Notes: generated from the letters alone by a model not told the origin. A stretch of 64,000 bases of DNA from an uncultured Dehalococcoidia bacterium (GCA_951812505.1 CATOSI010000004.1:47211-111210); one strand, 5' to 3'. Positions 8,302 through 18,157 are shown, counted from the first letter of the stretch. Numbers and translations are program-made.

Positions 8302-9318
8302 TCATGAGCGGAGTTCGGAAATCATTCCGGCAAGGCGTTCCTCGTCTTCGGGCGTTGACGTTGGAAAGTCGAAGCTGATGGATGTTGCATAGTCACCGTG
8401 GGCGGCCTTTAGCTTGTCCACGATCTGGTCGTGGGTGCCGACGACCGCGAAAGTCTCCAGCATATCGTCGGTGATCTGGTCGCCCATTTCGGGCCACTTG
8501 TTATCCACAGACATGCGATACAACCTGGCCGCGGTGTCGTCCCAGCCGTGGGTGCTCATAACGGATTCATAGCTTCTCGTAGATGCGTAGAATGAAATCT
8601 GGCTCTTGACTCCCGCCTTCTTCGATTCGACTTCTTCTTCGGTCTCGCCCGTGATAATGAATCCGCCGGCGCTTATTTCGATTTCATCGAGTGAGCGTCC
8701 GGCACGGTCGGCGCCGATCTTCAGGTTTGGAATGATGACATCTCTGGTGTACTTGGGAGTACAGAACCCATGCAGCAGGACTCCATCGCAGACCTCACCG
8801 GCAACCCGGAGCATGTATGGGTTCACGGCGGATATGAAGACCTTGACATCGGGGTTAGGAATCGAGCCCGGGTTGAAGAAAGGGGGCATCAGGTTGAAGT
8901 CGTAGTGGTCGCCGTGGAATTGCACTCCTTCGCCAGTCTGCCAGGCATTCCATATGTGCTTGAGGGCCTGGATATACTCTCGCATCCTTGGCGCAGGCGC
9001 TGTCCAGTTCATGCTGAAGCGGCGCACTATATGTCCACGCACCTGGCTGCCGAGTCCAAGCACGAAGCGACCACCGGACATTGCCTGGAGATCCCAGCTG
9101 AGATATGCGACATCCATCGGACTGCGGGCGAACGCCAGAGCAATGGAGGTGCGGAGGTTGACATTCTGTGTGTGTTCGGCGGCTATGGCCAGCGGCAGAA
9201 ATGGGTTGTGGTTCGTTTCCGAGGAGCTTGTGGTGTCGAATCCCAGACGCTCCGCGCGCCTCGCCGACTCCGCTATTTCAGCCGGGGCACTCCCCGCTAA
9301 TCGGGTTCCAACTTTCAA
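8302..9318 (-). CDS. LLM-class flavin/F420-dependent oxidoreductase
   Basis: The protein has the luciferase-like TIM-barrel fold that uses reduced FMN or F420 to oxidise or reduce small organic substrates. The conserved segments include SARRAERLGFDTTSSSE, the PLAIAAEHT helix, LSWDLQAMSGGRFVLGLG and a C-terminal VVGTHDQIVDKL. The start is TTG 9318 behind GGAGGGG; an in-frame extension to 9384 is not conserved in type. The length (338 aa) fits the F420-dependent TIGR-type subfamily better than bacterial luciferase, but cofactor choice is inference. SAR202 genomes are known for many such paralogs; a second one lies at 27574. Confidence 0.87.
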   Translation of the reverse strand: MKVGTRLAGSAPAEIAESARRAERLGFDTTSSSETNHNPFLPLAIAAEHTQNVNLRTSIALAFARSPMDVAYLSWDLQAMSGGRFVLGLGSQVRGHIVRRFSMNWTAPAPRMREYIQALKHIWNAWQTGEGVQFHGDHYDFNLMPPFFNPGSIPNPDVKVFISAVNPYMLRVAGEVCDGVLLHGFCTPKYTRDVIIPNLKIGADRAGRSLDEIEISAGGFIITGETEEEVESKKAGVKSQISFYASTRSYESVMSTHGWDDTAARLYRMSVDNKWPEMGDQITDDMLETFAVVGTHDQIVDKLKAAHGDYATSISFDFPTSTPEDEERLAGMISELRS

Positions 9319-9414
9319 GATATCCCCTCCGTATTGGAATGTGCGTCGTTGAGCGGGCATATGATAGCAGACACGCTGCTTCAATAGTTATTGGTAGTCA
9401 AGTTACGGTTCTGA

Positions 9415-9456
9415 GTTATCGGTGTCCAGTGCTCTGTTATCGGTGTCCAGTGCTCT
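9415..9456. repeat. 21-bp perfect tandem duplication
   Basis: The unit GTTATCGGTGTCCAGTGCTCT occurs twice with no gap and is followed by GTTAT, the start of a third copy. It lies in the gene-free stretch upstream of the 5S gene promoter. No function is evident. Confidence 0.9.
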
Positions 9457-9589
9457 GTTATTGTCTAGACATTGGTACACCCTCACTCTAGCTCTCCAGG
9501 ACGGAGAGGTAACTCTATCTCTGCTATTTGCGATAGACTGCCATATAGGAACCCACCGAAATTTAATGCTTCCCAGTCTGAAATCTGCG

Positions 9590-9619
9590 TTGACACGAGA
9601 TTTCGGTTCTGTCTATACT
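9590..9619 (+). promoter_or_regulatory. Sigma-70-type promoter for 5S rRNA
   Basis: A perfect -35 box TTGACA (9590-9595) and a near-perfect -10 box TATACT (9614-9619) are separated by 18 bp. The predicted start point, about 9626, is a few bases before the mature 5S end. Confidence 0.8.
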
Positions 9620-9631
9620 ACCCCTCAGATT

Positions 9632-9749
9632 CCTTGGTGGTTTGAGCGAGGCGGACCCACCCGTTCCCATCCCGAACACGGAAGTGAAACGCTTCAGCGC
9701 CGACGATACTGCACTTGCAAGGGTGTGGGAAAATAGGTCACTGCCAGGG
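9632..9749 (+). rRNA. rrf: 5S ribosomal RNA
   Basis: The stretch carries the universal 5S core: the loop B/C region reading CCCATCCCGAACACGGAAGT and the downstream CAGCGCCGA segment. The ends pair as a terminal stem (CCTTGG with CCAGGG). The length of about 118 nt is normal. A run of seven T residues follows at once, so the terminal stem region doubles as an intrinsic terminator. The gene stands alone between a luciferase-like gene and rpsA, with no 16S or 23S gene nearby, which means the rRNA genes are not in one operon here. Confidence 0.95.
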
Positions 9750-9939
9750 TTTTTTTGTTGCCCCGGTTATGGCTTGGTTTCAAGAGCTATGATCGAGACG
9801 GGGGTCAATCTAATGGATTTGAACTCGGATTTATATGGCTTAAAGCTAGGTGACCGCTTTTCAGTCCATTCTACCCATGTTACAATCAGTCCGTGATATA
9901 GTCACAACACCTCAATAAACAGCAAGGTCGGACGGCGGT

Positions 9940-9956
9940 TGGGCTCAGGCAGCCCA
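9940..9956 (+). other. Small hairpin between 5S and rpsA
   Basis: A 6-bp stem TGGGCT / AGCCCA with a 5-nt loop lies before the rpsA promoter. The stretch 9757-9980 otherwise shows no convincing gene; short open frames in it have no recognisable features. Confidence 0.35.
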
Positions 9957-9980
9957 TTCGATTCAACTGTATCGGTGCGC

Positions 9981-10010
9981 TTTACCATAATGCGCGCAGT
10001 TACATATAAT
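9981..10010 (+). promoter_or_regulatory. Probable rpsA promoter
   Basis: A -35-like TTTACC (9981-9986) and a perfect -10 TATAAT (10005-10010) are 18 bp apart, 35 bp before the rpsA ATG. Confidence 0.6.
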
Positions 10011-10044
10011 TGAGACAAGACCTATATGTTGGAAAGCTGCAGTA

Positions 10045-11214
10045 ATGATTACAGAAGAAAATAGAGAGCAGATACCCGCCGAAGAGGATATGGGTCAGTT
10101 GCTCGATCAAATGGGAGAAATGAAGTCCGCGCGCAGGGGCGACATAGTCGAAGGTGTCATAATGCGAGCAGACCCGTCAGACGGCCTCTTCGTGAATATC
10201 GGACAGAAGTCCGAGGCGCATGTGCCGTCGAATGAGATGCGCACCGTGGAGACAGATGATGTAACCACTCTCGCGGGAGGTTCGATCATTGCAATGGTTG
10301 TGCGCCCCGAGTCCGGCGACAACCCCGCGATTCTGTCAGTTGACAGAGCTGTGGGAGAGCAGGGCTGGCGCTCGCTAGAGAAGGCGATGGAATCGGGTGA
10401 GGTCATAGAAGGTAATATCGCCGGGTTCAATCGCGGGGGTTCGATAGTGGAAGTCGAAGGCGTACAGGGATTCGTTCCCATGTCGCAGCTAGTTTCCGTA
10501 CCACGAGAGAGATTCCGGCTGTACCAAGAGGAAGGCAGCAGCCTTTCGCAAGAGGAACAGCAGAGCATTCAGGCGGCGCAGGCGGCCGAACTAGGGCGGA
10601 GCATCCAGATGAAAGTTCTGGAGGTAAACCGGAGTCGCAATCGAGCGATTTTCTCCGAGCGGCAGGCAGTGCAGGAGTCTCGGGACGCGCTGAAGGCCAA
10701 GCTGATAGCCGAGTTGAGCGAAGGCGAAGTCCGTATGGGCCGGGTTACCGGCATCAGCAGTTTCGGCGCCTTTGTGGACATTGGCGGAGCGGACGGCCTT
10801 ATTCATATCTCTGAATTGTCCTGGAGCATGGTAAACTCTCCAGAGGAAGTCGTCAGCGTCGGTCAGGAAGTTGACGTTTATGTTCTTCGAGTTGACGCCG
10901 AGAACATGAAGATAGCTCTGAGTCTGAGGAGGCTTCAGCCAGAGCCTTGGGAGACGATACAGGACCGACACAACATCGGCGACGTAGTTGATGCGACAGT
11001 TACGAAGTTGACGAATTTTGGTGCCTTTGCGCGTGTGGAAGATTCCATAGAGGGTTTGATACACATATCAGAACTCTCTGCGAGGATGATTAGCCATCCT
11101 CGGGAAGTGGTTAGGGAAGGAGATGACGTCAGGGTGAAGATTCTGCGAATCGAGCCCGAGCGCCGAAGGTTGGGACTGAGCCTGAAGCAGGCGGACGACG
11201 GTAACTACTTCTAG
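10045..11214 (+). CDS. rpsA: 30S ribosomal protein S1 (four S1 domains)
   Basis: S1 helps unwind and dock mRNA on the 30S subunit. The 389-aa product has four OB-fold S1 repeats: about residues 30-105 (GDIVEGVIMRADPSDGLFVNIG), 118-205, 225-298 (RMGRVTGISSFGAFVDIGG) and 310-385 (DVVDATVTKLTNFGAFARV). The last two carry the classic G-A-F-V/A-x-(I/V) and GLIHISELS signatures. Four repeats is the short form common outside Proteobacteria, so RNA binding may differ from the six-repeat E. coli type. It has its own promoter and is followed 49 bp later by clpC. The name is firm as a family; an S1-like RNA-binding protein is the only alternative. Confidence 0.9.
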   Translation: MITEENREQIPAEEDMGQLLDQMGEMKSARRGDIVEGVIMRADPSDGLFVNIGQKSEAHVPSNEMRTVETDDVTTLAGGSIIAMVVRPESGDNPAILSVDRAVGEQGWRSLEKAMESGEVIEGNIAGFNRGGSIVEVEGVQGFVPMSQLVSVPRERFRLYQEEGSSLSQEEQQSIQAAQAAELGRSIQMKVLEVNRSRNRAIFSERQAVQESRDALKAKLIAELSEGEVRMGRVTGISSFGAFVDIGGADGLIHISELSWSMVNSPEEVVSVGQEVDVYVLRVDAENMKIALSLRRLQPEPWETIQDRHNIGDVVDATVTKLTNFGAFARVEDSIEGLIHISELSARMISHPREVVREGDDVRVKILRIEPERRRLGLSLKQADDGNYF

Positions 11215-11263
11215 CAACCGATAACTTTCCGACTTCCTGATTTTCCTACTAGGAGACTCTTCC

Positions 11264-13738
11264 ATGGCAAGCAGGTTTGAGAAATTCTCGGAGAGGGCGC
11301 GCAGAGTCCTTTCCCTGGCACAAGAAGAAGCTCAGAGATTCAATCATACGTACATTGGAACGGAGCACATTCTTCTTGGACTTGTCCGCGAGACCGACGG
11401 GGTTGCGGCAAAGGTGCTGTCCAATCTCGGCGTAGAGTTGAACAAGGTACGGTCCGCAGTAGAGTTCATCATCGGAAGAGGTGAGCGAACTACTACAGGC
11501 GAGATCGGACTGACGCCGAGGGCCAAGAAAGTCATCGAACTGGCGGTTGACGAGGCGCGACGGCTTCAGCATAACTACATCGGTACAGAGCACCTGCTCA
11601 TCGGGCTTATGCGCGAGGGGGAGGGCGTGCCGGCAGGCGTACTGGAGAGTCTTGGAGTGACGCTCGATAAGATTCGCGCCGAGACAAGTCGCATCCTCAG
11701 CCAGAACGTTCAGCAAGAGCAGCGCGGGTCGCGTGGACGTTCCACGTCCGGCACCCCGACTCTCGACCAGCTCGGCGTTGACCTGACCAAGGCCGCCAGG
11801 GAGGGTAAGCTGGACCCAACCGTAGGACGCGAGCAGGAAATTCAGCGCGTTACGCAGATTCTGAGTCGGCGGACCAAGAACAATCCGGTACTGGTGGGCG
11901 AGCCCGGAGTGGGCAAGACCGCCATCGTGGAAGGTTTAGCGCAGCGGATAGCGGGTAACGACGTCCCCGGTACGCTTCAGAACAAGAGACTGGTAACCCT
12001 GGATATGGGCGCGCTGGTCGCGGGTACAAAGTATCGCGGCGAATTCGAGGAGCGGCTCAAGAAGGTCGTAGAAGAGATTACGAAGGCGGGCAACTGCGTA
12101 CTGTTCATTGATGAAGTTCACACTATCGTCGGCGCAGGCTCTGCCGAGGGTGCCGTTGACGCCGCCAACATCCTGAAACCCTCCCTGGCAAGGGGCGAGC
12201 TTCAGACGATTGGCGCGACTACACTCGACGACTATCGTAAATACGTGGAACGCGATCCGGCCCTTGAGAGGCGTTTCCAGCCGGTCAGGGTGGAAGAACC
12301 CAGCGTCGAGGAGACGGTGGACATTCTGCGCGGGGTCAAAGGAAAGTACGAGGAACATCACCAACTGGAGATAACGGACGAGGCTGTGCAGGAAGCCGCG
12401 ACTCTCGCAGCTCGTTATATTGCGGACCGCTTCCTTCCAGACAAAGCTATTGACCTGATAGACGAAGCTGCGTCAAGAGTCAGGATCAACTTTACGACCG
12501 CGCCCCTATCGGTCCAGGAAGTGACCAAGATGCTTGAGAGCGTCCGAAAGGAAAAGGACGAGGCGATTGCGGGCAGGCAGTATGAGTATGCGGCAGAGTT
12601 GAGAGACCGAGAGGCCAGCATTGCCGAAAAGCTGGGTGAACTTGAGCGGGACTGGAAGGAAGAACAGGAGGATGAGAGTCCGACGGTCACTCACGATGAC
12701 ATCGCAGAGGTCGTCAGTATGTGGACCTCTATCCCTGTCACACGGCTGGCAGCGACCGAGACCGAACGACTGATCAACATGGAGCAGTCACTCCATGAGG
12801 GCGTCATAGGGCAGGACGAACCGATAAGTCTGGTATCGAAGGCGGTTCGCCGCGCGAGGGCCGGACTCAAGAACCCTCGCCGCCCCACGGGTATATTCCT
12901 GTTCTTGGGCCCTACGGGCGTCGGGAAGACCTTGCTGGTGCGAAAGCTGGCGGAGTTCATGTTTGGCTCGGAGGACGCGCTGATACGCATAGATATGTCG
13001 GAGTTCATGGAACGTCACTCCGTGGCCCGTCTCGTGGGTGCCCCGCCGGGCTACATTGGTTATGACGATGGCGGTCAGCTGACTGAAACGGTGAGACGCA
13101 AGTCCTACTGCGTCATTCTGCTGGACGAAATCGAAAAGGCTCACCCCGAGGTCTTCAACATTCTGCTCCAGATCTTCGATGACGGACATCTTACCGATTC
13201 CAAGGGCCGCAAGGTTGACTTCCGAAACGCCGTCATCGCAATGACGTCCAACATTGGGTCCGACCTTATCAGGCAGGACAGGTCGGTTGGCTTCGCCGCA
13301 AGGTCCGAGGCCGGGCAGTCAGAGGAACAGGCTTATCAGAGGATGAAGACCAACGTGCTGGACGAGGTGAAGCGCTTCTTCAGGCCTGAGTTCCTGAACA
13401 GGATTGACGGGCAGGTCGTGTTCCATGCGCTGAACCGGGAGCATATGCACCAGATAATCCCGATTGAGATGAAGGATGTGGCCTCCAACCTGATAGAGAA
13501 AGGCATAAACCTTGAGATCACCGATGCCGCCAAGGAATGGCTGGTAGAAAAGGGTTATGATCCAATCTTCGGTGCCAGACCGCTGCGCCGAGTTATCCAG
13601 GACAACGTGGAAGACAAGCTGTCCGACGCGATACTGGCGGGCGACTTGGGTCCCGCCGACACGGCGATCATTGACGTGGACGACGACAGCATAGTGGTCA
13701 AGTCGGAGTCACCGTTCTCGGTAGTTTCCTCGACTTAG
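11264..13738 (+). CDS. clpC: ATP-dependent Clp protease ATP-binding subunit ClpC
   Basis: This AAA+ unfoldase feeds proteins to ClpP and can disaggregate proteins. The 824-aa product has two N-terminal Clp repeats (residues about 1-150, each with [14 protein letters not shown] motifs). AAA module 1 has Walker [14 protein letters not shown] and Walker [13 protein letters not shown] central UVR motif ([14 protein letters not shown]) marks ClpC against ClpA and ClpB. AAA module 2 has [16 protein letters not shown] and [13 protein letters not shown]. The start ATG is preceded by AGGAG. A hairpin with a T-rich tail follows the stop. No ctsR or mcsB gene is beside it, unlike in Firmicutes. Confidence 0.96.
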   Translation: MASRFEKFSERARRVLSLAQEEAQRFNHTYIGTEHILLGLVRETDGVAAKVLSNLGVELNKVRSAVEFIIGRGERTTTGEIGLTPRAKKVIELAVDEARRLQHNYIGTEHLLIGLMREGEGVPAGVLESLGVTLDKIRAETSRILSQNVQQEQRGSRGRSTSGTPTLDQLGVDLTKAAREGKLDPTVGREQEIQRVTQILSRRTKNNPVLVGEPGVGKTAIVEGLAQRIAGNDVPGTLQNKRLVTLDMGALVAGTKYRGEFEERLKKVVEEITKAGNCVLFIDEVHTIVGAGSAEGAVDAANILKPSLARGELQTIGATTLDDYRKYVERDPALERRFQPVRVEEPSVEETVDILRGVKGKYEEHHQLEITDEAVQEAATLAARYIADRFLPDKAIDLIDEAASRVRINFTTAPLSVQEVTKMLESVRKEKDEAIAGRQYEYAAELRDREASIAEKLGELERDWKEEQEDESPTVTHDDIAEVVSMWTSIPVTRLAATETERLINMEQSLHEGVIGQDEPISLVSKAVRRARAGLKNPRRPTGIFLFLGPTGVGKTLLVRKLAEFMFGSEDALIRIDMSEFMERHSVARLVGAPPGYIGYDDGGQLTETVRRKSYCVILLDEIEKAHPEVFNILLQIFDDGHLTDSKGRKVDFRNAVIAMTSNIGSDLIRQDRSVGFAARSEAGQSEEQAYQRMKTNVLDEVKRFFRPEFLNRIDGQVVFHALNREHMHQIIPIEMKDVASNLIEKGINLEITDAAKEWLVEKGYDPIFGARPLRRVIQDNVEDKLSDAILAGDLGPADTAIIDVDDDSIVVKSESPFSVVSST

Positions 13739-13764
13739 CGCGAAACATATATAATGCGACAGTG

Positions 13765-13806
13765 AAGGTCTGGGCACCGTTCGTTCCCAGACCTTTGCTT
13801 TTTCGG
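13765..13806 (+). terminator. Intrinsic terminator after clpC
   Basis: A perfect 10-bp stem AAGGTCTGGG / CCCAGACCTT with an 11-nt loop is followed by TGCTTTTTC. A TATAAT sequence at 13750-13755 lies just before it, so it could also act as an attenuator in the radA leader. Confidence 0.75.
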
Positions 13807-13813
13807 GTGAAGA

Positions 13814-15211
13814 GTGGTGAGAAAAGCACAAAGTATATTTGTATGTGAAAGTTGCGGTTCCGAAACGTCTCGCTGGGAGGGACGCTGTTCGAAGTGCGGC
13901 GACTGGAATACTCTGAAGGAATTCAGCGCGGCGAGATCAGGCGGAAGCAGTCGAACGTGGGCTGGATTGTCGCAGGCAGAGGTAGTGCGTCTCGGGGACG
14001 TCAGCAGTGAGCGGCAGCCGAGGCTCGCGTTCCGGTCGGGTGAGCTAACCAGGGTACTGGGCGGCGGCCTGGTGCCTGGATCGGTTATTCTGGTTGCCGG
14101 AGATCCGGGAATCGGAAAGTCCACGCTTCTCCTCGATGTGGCATCGGATGTGGCAAGAGAGGGCAAAGCTCTGTTTGTGACCGGGGAGGAGTCTCCGGAA
14201 CAGGTCAAAATCCGCGCCGACCGACTTGGTGTTGATGCCGACGCTCTGTACCTGCTTCCCACAACCAGCCTGAGCGTGATACTGGCACAACTCGACGCGA
14301 TCAAGCCCTCGCTTGTCGTGGTTGACTCGATTCAAACTGTATTTCACGAAGACCTGTCATCCGAGGCAGGCAGCACTTCCCAGATAAGAGAGTGCGCCAG
14401 GCAACTGACTCAGTGGGCGAAGCTGTCCGGGGCGTCCGTAATTCTGGCTGGTCATGTTACCAAGAGTGGAGACATCGCAGGGCCGCGCGTTCTCGAACAC
14501 GTCGTTGACGTGGTACTGCACATCGAGGGCGACCCTGTAAGCTCATTCAGGCTGCTGCGATCAATTAAGAACAGGTTCGGCTCTACGAATGAAGTTGGCG
14601 TATTCGAGATGACCGATAAGGGTATGCGGGACGTGCCGGACCCGTCCGCACACCTGCTCGCGCAGAATACCGGCGACTTAGTCGGATCGGTTATCGTTCC
14701 TGCGGTCGAGGGGAGCCGGGCCGTGCTTGTGGAAGTTCAGGCGCTCACCAATCCGTCCCTGCTGCCAACACCACGCAGAGTAGCCTCCGGAGTAGATTAC
14801 AACAGGATGCTGCTCATCTGCGCGGTTCTGACAAGAAGGGCGGGTATTTCGCTTGCCTCCCAGGACGTGATAGTCAATGTCGCAGGCGGGATGCGGATTT
14901 CCGAACCGGCTGCTGACCTAGCCATAGCGCTCGCGATCGTGTCGAGTGTGCGAGACACTCCCTTGGAACAGAAGCTCGCAGCGTTTGGGGAGCTTGGGCT
15001 AAGCGGCGAAATCAGGTCGGTTTCTCAGGTGGACAGGCGAGTGCAGGAAGTGGCAAGACTAGGTCTGAAGACGTGTTTGGCGCCACTGAATCGCAACGAG
15101 ATCAGCGTTCCACAGTCGCATAACGATATCCGGGTTGCGCCAGTGGCGACGCTGAGAGAGGCAATAAGAACTGGAATGGGAAGGCCCAAACGTACAGGCG
15201 TCGCTGTATAG
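13814..15211 (+). CDS. radA: DNA repair protein RadA (Sms)
   Basis: RadA is a RecA-like ATPase/helicase that extends recombination intermediates by branch migration. The product has the N-terminal zinc finger (CESCGSETSRWEGRCSKCG, C4), a Walker A motif GDPGIGKSTLL near residue 97, the diagnostic KNRFG motif near residue 258, and a C-terminal Lon-like domain. The length (465 aa) is standard. Two consecutive GTG codons (13814, 13817) can serve as start; neither has a strong Shine-Dalgarno site. The stop TAG at 15209 is in the same frame as the following larC gene, whose only usable start is a CTG 21 nt later. Confidence 0.95.
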   Translation: MVRKAQSIFVCESCGSETSRWEGRCSKCGDWNTLKEFSAARSGGSSRTWAGLSQAEVVRLGDVSSERQPRLAFRSGELTRVLGGGLVPGSVILVAGDPGIGKSTLLLDVASDVAREGKALFVTGEESPEQVKIRADRLGVDADALYLLPTTSLSVILAQLDAIKPSLVVVDSIQTVFHEDLSSEAGSTSQIRECARQLTQWAKLSGASVILAGHVTKSGDIAGPRVLEHVVDVVLHIEGDPVSSFRLLRSIKNRFGSTNEVGVFEMTDKGMRDVPDPSAHLLAQNTGDLVGSVIVPAVEGSRAVLVEVQALTNPSLLPTPRRVASGVDYNRMLLICAVLTRRAGISLASQDVIVNVAGGMRISEPAADLAIALAIVSSVRDTPLEQKLAAFGELGLSGEIRSVSQVDRRVQEVARLGLKTCLAPLNRNEISVPQSHNDIRVAPVATLREAIRTGMGRPKRTGVAV

Positions 15212-15232
15212 CGCTGCCAGAGAGGTGCAAAA

Positions 15233-16438
15233 CTGAAAGCCGCATATTTTCAATGTATAGGTGGGGCGAGCGGAGACATGGCGCTGGGAGCGCTGGTTGA
15301 TGCCGGTTTGGCACTGGAAGTACTTGTTGACTCGCTGGCCCGGATGAGTGTGAGTGGCGTCTCTCTCGAGTGCGAGCAGGCGCAGAGGGGAGGACTTACG
15401 GGCACTTTCGTGCGTGTGAACCTAGATGCCGAGGCGGAACGGACTCGCAACTTCAATGACTTCATCGAGATTGTGGAGTCGTCCTCACTTTCAGAGCGCG
15501 TCAAGGAGCAGTCCACAGGGGTCTTCAGGCGAATGGAGAAGGCAGAGGCGAGAGTACATCGCACCAGTAAAGACGACATTCACCTGCACGAGTTGGGGAC
15601 ACTGGACACCTTGGCCGATGTGGTCTGCGCTGCGGCGGGTTTGGAAGCATTGGGAGTGGAGCGCGTATTCTCGTCTCCTTTCCCGATGGGCTCCGGTGTG
15701 TTCAGGAGCGCGCACGGGGTTCTTCCGGTGCCGTCTCCCGCAACCTCCGCACTATTCACTATGGCGGATGCGCCACTTGTTCCAGCCCCGGGGAACCCCA
15801 CTTGGACGGGCGAGATGGTTACGCCGACTGGCGCTGGTATTATCACGACTCTGGCGGAGTTTCGCCAGCCTAAGTTAAATGTTCAAGCCATTGGTTACGG
15901 CCTCGGTGCCAGAGATCCCGAGGCATACCCGAATGCGCTGGGCTTGTGGGTCGGCGAGTTGGAGGACGAAGCGCCGAAGAGTGGCCTGAGTCTCATAGAA
16001 ACGAACCTGGACGATTGCACAGGGGAAGTGTTGGGATACGTTCTGGAGAGGCTATTCGATCTCGGAGCGCGTGACGTCTGGTTCACGCCAATCCATATGA
16101 AGAAAAACCGACCCGCGACTATGCTGAGTGCCATCGTGTCGAAAGACGGTGAGCGTAAGTCGGTGGAGCTGATTCTCCGTGAGACTACGACGCTTGGTGT
16201 TCGTGTCCGGCCTATTGTTCGGCACGAGGCGGACCGCGAGTTCAGGACGCTTGAGACTTCAGTCGGCAAGGCTTCGGTGAAGGTGAAGATAGTCGGCGGC
16301 GAAGCGGTGTCGGTGAGTCCCGAATACGAAGACTGCCGTCGTCTGGCGATTGTCTCCGGAACGCCCCTTCAGCAAGTTTACTTGACGGTTCAGCGTGAAG
16401 CCGAGGACACTATACTCAAGTCTCAGAATCCCCGTTGA
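15233..16438 (+). CDS. larC: Nickel-pincer cofactor biosynthesis protein LarC (CTG start)
   Basis: LarC inserts nickel into the pyridinium dithiocarboxylate cofactor of lactate racemase-type enzymes, using CTP. The family begins with an aromatic-D-C-F-S-G-x-S-G-D-M motif. Here that motif (YFQCIGGASGDMALGAL) begins upstream of the first ATG at 15278. The only possible start between the radA stop and the motif is CTG 15233, with AGAGGTG 5 nt upstream. The protein is then 401 aa, a single undivided chain, whereas in some lactobacilli it is split by a programmed frameshift. Other motifs include DDIHLHELGTLDTLADV, VTPTGAGIITTL and ETNLDDCTGEVLGY. A LarA-type enzyme lies 5 kb downstream. Confidence 0.88.
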   Translation: MKAAYFQCIGGASGDMALGALVDAGLALEVLVDSLARMSVSGVSLECEQAQRGGLTGTFVRVNLDAEAERTRNFNDFIEIVESSSLSERVKEQSTGVFRRMEKAEARVHRTSKDDIHLHELGTLDTLADVVCAAAGLEALGVERVFSSPFPMGSGVFRSAHGVLPVPSPATSALFTMADAPLVPAPGNPTWTGEMVTPTGAGIITTLAEFRQPKLNVQAIGYGLGARDPEAYPNALGLWVGELEDEAPKSGLSLIETNLDDCTGEVLGYVLERLFDLGARDVWFTPIHMKKNRPATMLSAIVSKDGERKSVELILRETTTLGVRVRPIVRHEADREFRTLETSVGKASVKVKIVGGEAVSVSPEYEDCRRLAIVSGTPLQQVYLTVQREAEDTILKSQNPR

Positions 16439-16555
16439 CCTGTGTGGAATGGCTACCATAGAATTGTTTCACAGGACGTTGCAGACCTGAAGGCACAGCG
16501 TTCTACCGTCTTTCTAGCATTTGGTACGTCTGCAACCAGACTGTAGGCATCTTGG

Positions 16556-16629
16556 GCCCTAGTGGCGCAATTGGCAGCGCACCCGACTTGTAATCGGGAG
16601 GTTGGTGGGTTCGAATCCCCCCTGGGGCT
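16556..16629 (+). tRNA. tRNA-Thr (anticodon TGT)
   Basis: The acceptor stem GCCCTAG pairs with CTGGGGC. The anticodon stem CCCGA / TCGGG encloses the loop CTTGTAA with anticodon TGT. The T-loop is TTCGAAT. CCA is not encoded. It is the first of three tRNAs before tuf. Confidence 0.93.
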
Positions 16630-16706
16630 CTCAGACACTGTTTCGGGGTCGGATTTTCTGCCGCGTGCGGTGCCTTATGTGTTGGTCAGAGGGTTTCGAT
16701 TCAGTC

Positions 16707-16736
16707 TTGGATATGGCAACATCGCTATGCTAGACT
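16707..16736 (+). promoter_or_regulatory. Possible promoter before tRNA-Tyr
   Basis: TTGGAT (16707-16712) and TAGACT (16731-16736) are 18 bp apart and end 15 bp before the tRNA-Tyr gene. The boxes are imperfect, and read-through from the first tRNA is an equal possibility. Confidence 0.4.
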
Positions 16737-16750
16737 ATTTCAGATAATGC

Positions 16751-16838
16751 GGACGGGTGGGTGAGTGGTTAATACCACCAGACTGTAAATCTGGCGCCCG
16801 GAAGGGCTACGGGGGTTCGAATCCCTCCCCGTCCACCA
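16751..16838 (+). tRNA. tRNA-Tyr (anticodon GTA), CCA encoded
   Basis: The acceptor stem GGACGGG pairs with CCCGTCC. The anticodon loop CTGTAAA gives GTA. A long variable arm, as in bacterial tRNA-Tyr, and a TTCGAAT T-loop are present, and CCA is encoded at 16836-16838. Confidence 0.95.
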
Positions 16839-16867
16839 CCAAGGTTTGCAACAATACAATAAACAGG

Positions 16868-16943
16868 GCCCACATAGCTCAGGAGGTAGAGCGCGTTCTT
16901 GGTAAGAACGAGGTCAGCAGTTCGAGTCTGCTTGTGGGCTCCA
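16868..16943 (+). tRNA. tRNA-Thr (anticodon GGT), CCA encoded
   Basis: The acceptor GCCCACA pairs with TGTGGGC. The anticodon stem CGTTC / GAACG holds the loop TTGGTAA with anticodon GGT. CCA is encoded at 16941-16943. The tuf start lies 20 bp downstream, the thrT-tufB arrangement known from E. coli. Confidence 0.95.
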
Positions 16944-16963
16944 GCGCGGAGGGTATAGATTTA

Positions 16964-18157
16964 ATGGCAAAGCAGAGGTTCGAGAGAAACAAGCCTCACG
17001 TGAATGTTGGCACCATCGGTCACGTTGACCATGGCAAGACGACGCTGACGGCTGCGATAACAAAGGTGTTGGCGTCCGCCGGAATGGCGGATTTCCGGCC
17101 TTTCGACTCCATTGACAACGCTCCCGAAGAGCGTGAGCGCGGCGTTACCATCGCCATTCAGCATGTCGAGTACGAGACGGATTCGCGCCACTACGCTCAC
17201 GTGGACTGCCCGGGCCACGCCGACTACATCAAGAATATGATTACCGGAGCGGCCCAGATGGACGGCGCTATTCTCGTCGTGAGTGCGCCGGACGGCCCCA
17301 TGCCCCAGACCAGAGAACACATCCTGCTCGCTCGTCAGGTGGAAGTTCCTGCCATGGTGGTCGCGCTCAACAAGGTTGACGCGATGGACGACGAGGAACT
17401 CCTGGAACTGGTCGAGCTTGAAATGGAAGAACTTCTGTCTGAGTTCGGCTTCGAGGATGTTCCCATCATCCGCGTCAGCGCTCTCAACGCGCTTGAAGGC
17501 GACGATGATACCCGCGACGGCGAGTGGGCAGGCGGCATCTGGGAGTTGATGGACGCGGTTGACGAGCACATCCCCATACCGGACCGCCCACGCGACCAGC
17601 CCTTCCTCATGCCCGTTGAAGACGTGTTCGGAATCAAGGGCCGCGGCACCGTCGTGACGGGTCGCGTGGAACGTGGCATCGTAAAGATGGGCGACACTAT
17701 CGAGATAGTGGGAATCAAGGATACTTCGAGCACTGTCGTGACAGGCGTCGAGATGTTCCATAAGACACTGGACGAGGGTGAGCCGGGAGACGCGGTGGGC
17801 GTTCTGCTTCGCGGCGTTGACCGCGACGAAGTGGAGCGCGGCCAGGTTCTGGCCCATCCCGGGAGCATTACGCCCCACACCGAATGCGAGGCGCAGGTCT
17901 ATGTGCTGAGCAGAAACGAGGGAGGTCGGCATACCCCGTTCTTCGATGGCTACAAGCCGCAGTTCTACATCCGAACGACCGACGTTACGGGTGAGATACA
18001 GTTGCCTGACGGCGTCCAGATGGTTATGCCGGGCGACAACATCGAAATGAACATCAAGCTGATTATGCCAGTCGCTCTCGACGAGCAGCTCAGGTTCGCC
18101 GTCCGAGAGGGCGGAAGAACCGTCGGTTCCGGGGTAATCACGAGGATCCTCAACTAG
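16964..18157 (+). CDS. tuf: Elongation factor Tu
   Basis: EF-Tu carries aminoacyl-tRNA to the ribosome in a GTP-dependent way. G motifs are complete: G1 GHVDHGKTT (residues about 19-27), the switch RGVTIAI, G3 DCPGHADY, G4 NKVD and G5 SAL. Domains 2 and 3 follow, ending in [11 protein letters not shown]. The length (397 aa) is normal. The ATG at 16964 has GGAGGG about 10 nt upstream; an open frame extends back through the tRNA genes but is not coding. It sits between tRNA-Thr(GGT) and rpmG-secE-nusG, the ancestral tufB context. A strong hairpin follows the stop. Confidence 0.98.
   Translation: MAKQRFERNKPHVNVGTIGHVDHGKTTLTAAITKVLASAGMADFRPFDSIDNAPEERERGVTIAIQHVEYETDSRHYAHVDCPGHADYIKNMITGAAQMDGAILVVSAPDGPMPQTREHILLARQVEVPAMVVALNKVDAMDDEELLELVELEMEELLSEFGFEDVPIIRVSALNALEGDDDTRDGEWAGGIWELMDAVDEHIPIPDRPRDQPFLMPVEDVFGIKGRGTVVTGRVERGIVKMGDTIEIVGIKDTSSTVVTGVEMFHKTLDEGEPGDAVGVLLRGVDRDEVERGQVLAHPGSITPHTECEAQVYVLSRNEGGRHTPFFDGYKPQFYIRTTDVTGEIQLPDGVQMVMPGDNIEMNIKLIMPVALDEQLRFAVREGGRTVGSGVITRILN

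Noticed and set aside
9757..9900. Small protein gene downstream of 5S
   Set aside because: A short frame exists but overlaps the 5S gene in part, lacks a ribosome site and has no protein-like features.
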